Shown one piece after another: positions 12,941 to 14,901 of a stretch of DNA of 14,901 bases (position 1 is its first letter; the number at the start of each line of letters is the position of its first letter). Location of the stretch: assembly GCA_002448715.1 (NCBI GenBank), contig DJZU01000041.1, positions 521 through 15,421 of the forward strand, written 5' to 3'. This DNA comes from Candidatus Neomicrothrix sp. UBA6944. Its GTDB lineage: Bacteria > Actinomycetota > Acidimicrobiia > Acidimicrobiales > Poriferisodalaceae. The translations under genes were made by a program, and so were the position numbers. The notes under the pieces were generated by a model. The model made no database searches and was not told where the DNA came from. It saw nothing but the letters and a program-made list of their open reading frames with translations.

Positions 12941-13939
12941 TTAAGGGGCTGACGAGCTAATAATTCTGGATCCCACAGAAATGAGACACGCTGTTGTTTC
13001 TTGGAACGCGCGTTCACTGCCGAAGCTTTCTATCAACGACACCACCGATATGCCTTCGGGAACAGTAGTTTCAGGGTCCCGTTCCCCTACGACAGCGACC
13101 ACTGGAACATCGTGCCGTTCGGCTATAACGGCGACACCTCCGACAACTTTCCCATTGAATGATTCGCTATCTAGACGACCTTCTCCCGTGATTACCAGGT
13201 CAGCAGTGGACATAGCATCTTCAAGTTCAACTTCCTCTGCTATTAGATCGAAACCGTCGACTAGTCGAGCCCCTACTGCGGCAAGTCCGCCGGCCAAACC
13301 GCCGGCCGCGCCGGAGCGCGGCATGTTGGTTACATCGACGCCATACTCATCTAGATACATCTCTGCTAACAACGAAAGGCGTCGCTTAAGCAGTTCAATT
13401 TGTGCTTCGGTAGCGCCTTTCTGAGGACCGAAAATTGAGGGCGCATTTAGAAACGACGTCGCGACATCGCAAGCGACTATGAGATCGATACCCGAGAAGC
13501 GGACTATCGGTTCCATGGCGCGTATTGCTCCTAGGCCACCATCAGTTGAAGCTGATCCGCCGACACCCACGATGATTCGGCGCGCCCCAGAAGCCCTAGC
13601 TTCCGCAATGACTTCTCCAGTTCCAAGGGTGCTGGCTGCCAACGGATCATTGTGTTGAGGTCCGCCGGCGAGCAACAGACCACTTGCCTCAGCCATCTCG
13701 ATAACTGCCAAATCGCCCGAAATTCGCCACCTAGCTTGCACGGGGTCCCCCAGGGGGCCAGTTACTTGGGAAACGCGGTTGGAGCCCCCTAGCGCGTCAA
13801 GCGTTCCTTCTCCTCCATCGGCTAAGGGCAGAGTAACTACGTCTCTTTGGGGACTAGAGATTCCTTCGGCTAACGCTTGAGCCGCTTGTGTGGCAGTTGC
13901 CGTACCACGGAATTTGTCGGGGCAGACGATGATGCGCAA
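12941..13939 (-). CDS. Glycerate 2-kinase (GarK/GlxK family)
   Basis: Phosphorylates D-glycerate with ATP, giving 2-phosphoglycerate in this family, and feeds glyoxylate- or serine-derived glycerate into glycolysis. Family blocks are IIVCPDKFRGTATATQAA at the N-terminus (3-20), PLADGGEGT (38-46), VGVGGSASTDGGLGA (124-138), CDV (157-159), SGAAGGLAGGLAA (209-221) and TGEGRLDSESFNGKVVGGVA (251-270). At 332 aa it is shorter than the usual 370-390, with the shortening spread between an abbreviated middle and the C-terminus. All core motifs are present, so I do not call it broken. The start is TTG 13939, fixed by alignment with the family N-terminus; no good ribosome binding site precedes it. It begins 22 bases after the LytR_C gene, so it is probably in the same transcript. 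Confidence 0.92.
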   Translation of the reverse strand: MRIIVCPDKFRGTATATQAAQALAEGISSPQRDVVTLPLADGGEGTLDALGGSNRVSQVTGPLGDPVQARWRISGDLAVIEMAEASGLLLAGGPQHNDPLAASTLGTGEVIAEARASGARRIIVGVGGSASTDGGLGAIRAMEPIVRFSGIDLIVACDVATSFLNAPSIFGPQKGATEAQIELLKRRLSLLAEMYLDEYGVDVTNMPRSGAAGGLAGGLAAVGARLVDGFDLIAEEVELEDAMSTADLVITGEGRLDSESFNGKVVGGVAVIAERHDVPVVAVVGERDPETTVPEGISVVSLIESFGSERAFQETTACLISVGSRIISSSAP

Positions 13940-13961
13940 TGAAAATTCAGGCGCTATCGAA

Positions 13962-14582
13962 TTACTCTGCGCTGGCCGTGTCGATACCTATAGCGATCAG
14001 AATATGAGCATCTTCGACATCCGGGAACGCGCTCAAATCGGTCGGCATCTTGAAGGTGTCGTTATCAGGGTCTAGCCCAAGCAAAGAAGCTATATCTCCA
14101 GCCTCAATGATTGAGCCCGGCTGATAGTAAACCCGAGTCCGGTCTAAGGCGGTGCCTTTCATATTGATCGGAGTTTTGGTGATGAAGCCCTTGGTTTTGA
14201 GAGTGTCCGTGGTGCGGCCTGCTGCTCCCCTGACTGTGGTCGAATTCGCTACCTGAACTGAGACCTCGGCATTGGGTCGACCTTCAAAGCCCACCATCGA
14301 CCCAGAATCAGAAGTGTCAGCTTGTTCGTCCTCTTCGGGAGCAGAGGTTGCAACACTGATACCCGGCAACGTGGTCGCTGTCGCACCGTCGGCGGCATCT
14401 GCTTCACTTGCGGCGTCATTCGACGCTGGCTGTGCCGTCGTCGGGCTTGCCGCGGGCACTGAGTCGAGCGTTGGGGTGTCGGTTCCGCGCAGTAGATATA
14501 TACCTACGACCACTGCGACAACAACCAAGAGCGCTCCTCTTATAGCGGCAGCATTATTGGGTCTTGACATTGGACCATTCAT
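13962..14582 (-). CDS. Membrane-anchored LytR C-terminal-domain protein
   Basis: A 206-aa protein with three parts. There is a short N-terminal tail and one membrane helix at about residues 13-31 (AIRGALLVVVAVVVGIYLL). A low-complexity Ala/Thr/Ser/Asp-rich linker follows (35-100). A LytR_C domain (PF13399) occupies about 105-199, recognised from EVSVQVANSTTVRGAAGRTT and the VYYQPG...A..IASLLGLD pattern. The topology is probably N-in with the domain outside, where such domains are found attached to or beside LytR-CpsA-Psr cell-wall enzymes. Here it stands alone without the catalytic domain, as in M. tuberculosis Rv0431. Its ATG overlaps the DUF3263 stop by four bases (ATGA), a layout shared with mycobacteria. 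The exact role is unknown. Confidence 0.9.
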   Translation of the reverse strand: MNGPMSRPNNAAAIRGALLVVVAVVVGIYLLRGTDTPTLDSVPAASPTTAQPASNDAASEADAADGATATTLPGISVATSAPEEDEQADTSDSGSMVGFEGRPNAEVSVQVANSTTVRGAAGRTTDTLKTKGFITKTPINMKGTALDRTRVYYQPGSIIEAGDIASLLGLDPDNDTFKMPTDLSAFPDVEDAHILIAIGIDTASAE

Positions 14583-14857
14583 CGGGCGACCTCCTGGTCG
14601 GCTGTGCGGCGAGCTGTGTGTTCTTGACGTCGACGATCACGCATTCGCCTTAATCGGCGCACCAACAGTGGTTCTGCAACCAGTGCCTCGTCAGAGGCAA
14701 TCAGTTCCTCTAAAACTAAGGCATATTCGGATTCAGTTAGCTGAAATTGTTCCCTTACGGCTTGGTCTTTAGGCACGTCGGACTCCCACCATGACTGTTC
14801 AAATTCAAGAATGGCCAGGTCACGTTGACTCAGTTTCTGGTGAGACGATTCTTCCAC
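14579..14857 (-). CDS. DUF3263-family protein
   Basis: A 92-aa basic protein of the actinobacterial DUF3263 family (M. tuberculosis Rv0430 type). The core pattern is clear: QRDLAILEFEQSWW at residues 11-24, a helical middle QFQLTESEYALVLEELI, then the EALVAEPLLVRRLRRMRDRR segment (58-77) with a strongly basic tail. It may be a small helical DNA- or RNA-binding protein, but no function is established. The start is GTG 14857, with AGGA 11 bases upstream. It is the first gene of the DUF3263, LytR_C, glycerate-kinase run. The same two-gene opening lies a few genes upstream of groEL2 in mycobacteria, so this is a piece of conserved actinobacterial synteny. Confidence 0.92.
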   Translation of the reverse strand: MEESSHQKLSQRDLAILEFEQSWWESDVPKDQAVREQFQLTESEYALVLEELIASDEALVAEPLLVRRLRRMRDRRRQEHTARRTADQEVAR

Positions 14858-14885
14858 TGTTGTCTTCTTCCTTTCGGTGTCACGG

Positions 14886-14901
14886 AGCCCGAGGTGGGAA
14901 T
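14886..14901 (-). tRNA. Possible 3' end of a tRNA cut by the window edge
   Basis: Read on the minus strand, the window begins ATTCCCACCTCGGGCT followed by CC. This could be the end of a T-loop (ATT), the 3' half of a T stem (CCCAC), a seven-base acceptor strand (CTCGGGC) and a T discriminator. Only 16 bases are visible, and the pairing partners would lie beyond the edge. A T discriminator would fit some Thr, Gly or Cys tRNAs. The call is tentative. Confidence 0.3.

Noticed and set aside
12814..13017. Minus-strand frame between glycerate kinase and groL
   Set aside because: Runs into the CIRCE arm, overlaps the end of glycerate kinase and shows no recognisable protein pattern.
13287..13315. 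GC-rich repeated and palindromic stretch with two GCCGGCC units
   Set aside because: Codes for the Gly/Ala-rich loop GGLAGGLAA of glycerate kinase; explained by the protein motif.

Overview
The window looks like chromosomal DNA of an actinobacterium, most likely from the Acidimicrobiia or a related deep lineage with moderate GC. Several families support this. There is a PAC2 protein, a group II (trHbO-type) truncated haemoglobin, an actinobacterial HemQ, a DUF3263 protein next to a LytR C-terminal-domain protein, and a lone GroEL ending in DMDF under CIRCE control. Base composition is roughly balanced, unlike high-GC Streptomyces or Mycobacterium. There is no phage, transposase, CRISPR or plasmid signature. 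The region reads as core genome with tightly packed genes, and its largest gene-free gap (about 184 bases) lies upstream of groL.

Layout. (1) 38-857, minus strand: a GNAT acetyltransferase followed by an overlapping truncated haemoglobin. (2) 883-1767, plus: a PAC2-family protein, divergent from the GNAT gene. (3) 1784-8107, minus: a long run in the order acyl-CoA dehydrogenase, larE, a 152-aa conserved unknown, a 99-aa receiver-like unknown, glnD, and a Nudix hydrolase. The first five genes are joined by 1- to 8-base overlaps. (4) 8181-8976, plus: a small predicted membrane protein and a DUF6027-like protein, overlapping by 8 bases. (5) 8980-10488, minus: fdhD then hemQ. (6) 10546-11037, minus: a nitrobindin-like haem protein. 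(7) 11134-12756, minus: groL, with a perfect extended CIRCE operator upstream and no groES. (8) 12941-14857, minus: DUF3263, LytR_C and glycerate kinase. The last bases may be the 3' end of a tRNA on the minus strand.

Function. Three haem-related proteins lie within 11 kb: trHbO (O2/NO chemistry), HemQ (last step of coproporphyrin-dependent haem synthesis) and nitrobindin (NO/peroxynitrite). They are in separate transcription units. Two sulfur-transfer accessory proteins are present without their client enzymes: LarE (nickel-pincer cofactor) and FdhD (formate dehydrogenase maturation). GlnD, the PII-modifying nitrogen sensor, sits in an acyl-CoA dehydrogenase/larE operon and not beside amt-glnB.

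I did not find an obviously new defence, mobile or biosynthetic system. The least explained parts are the two unknown proteins coupled to glnD (4763-5520) and the membrane-protein/DUF6027 pair (8181-8976).
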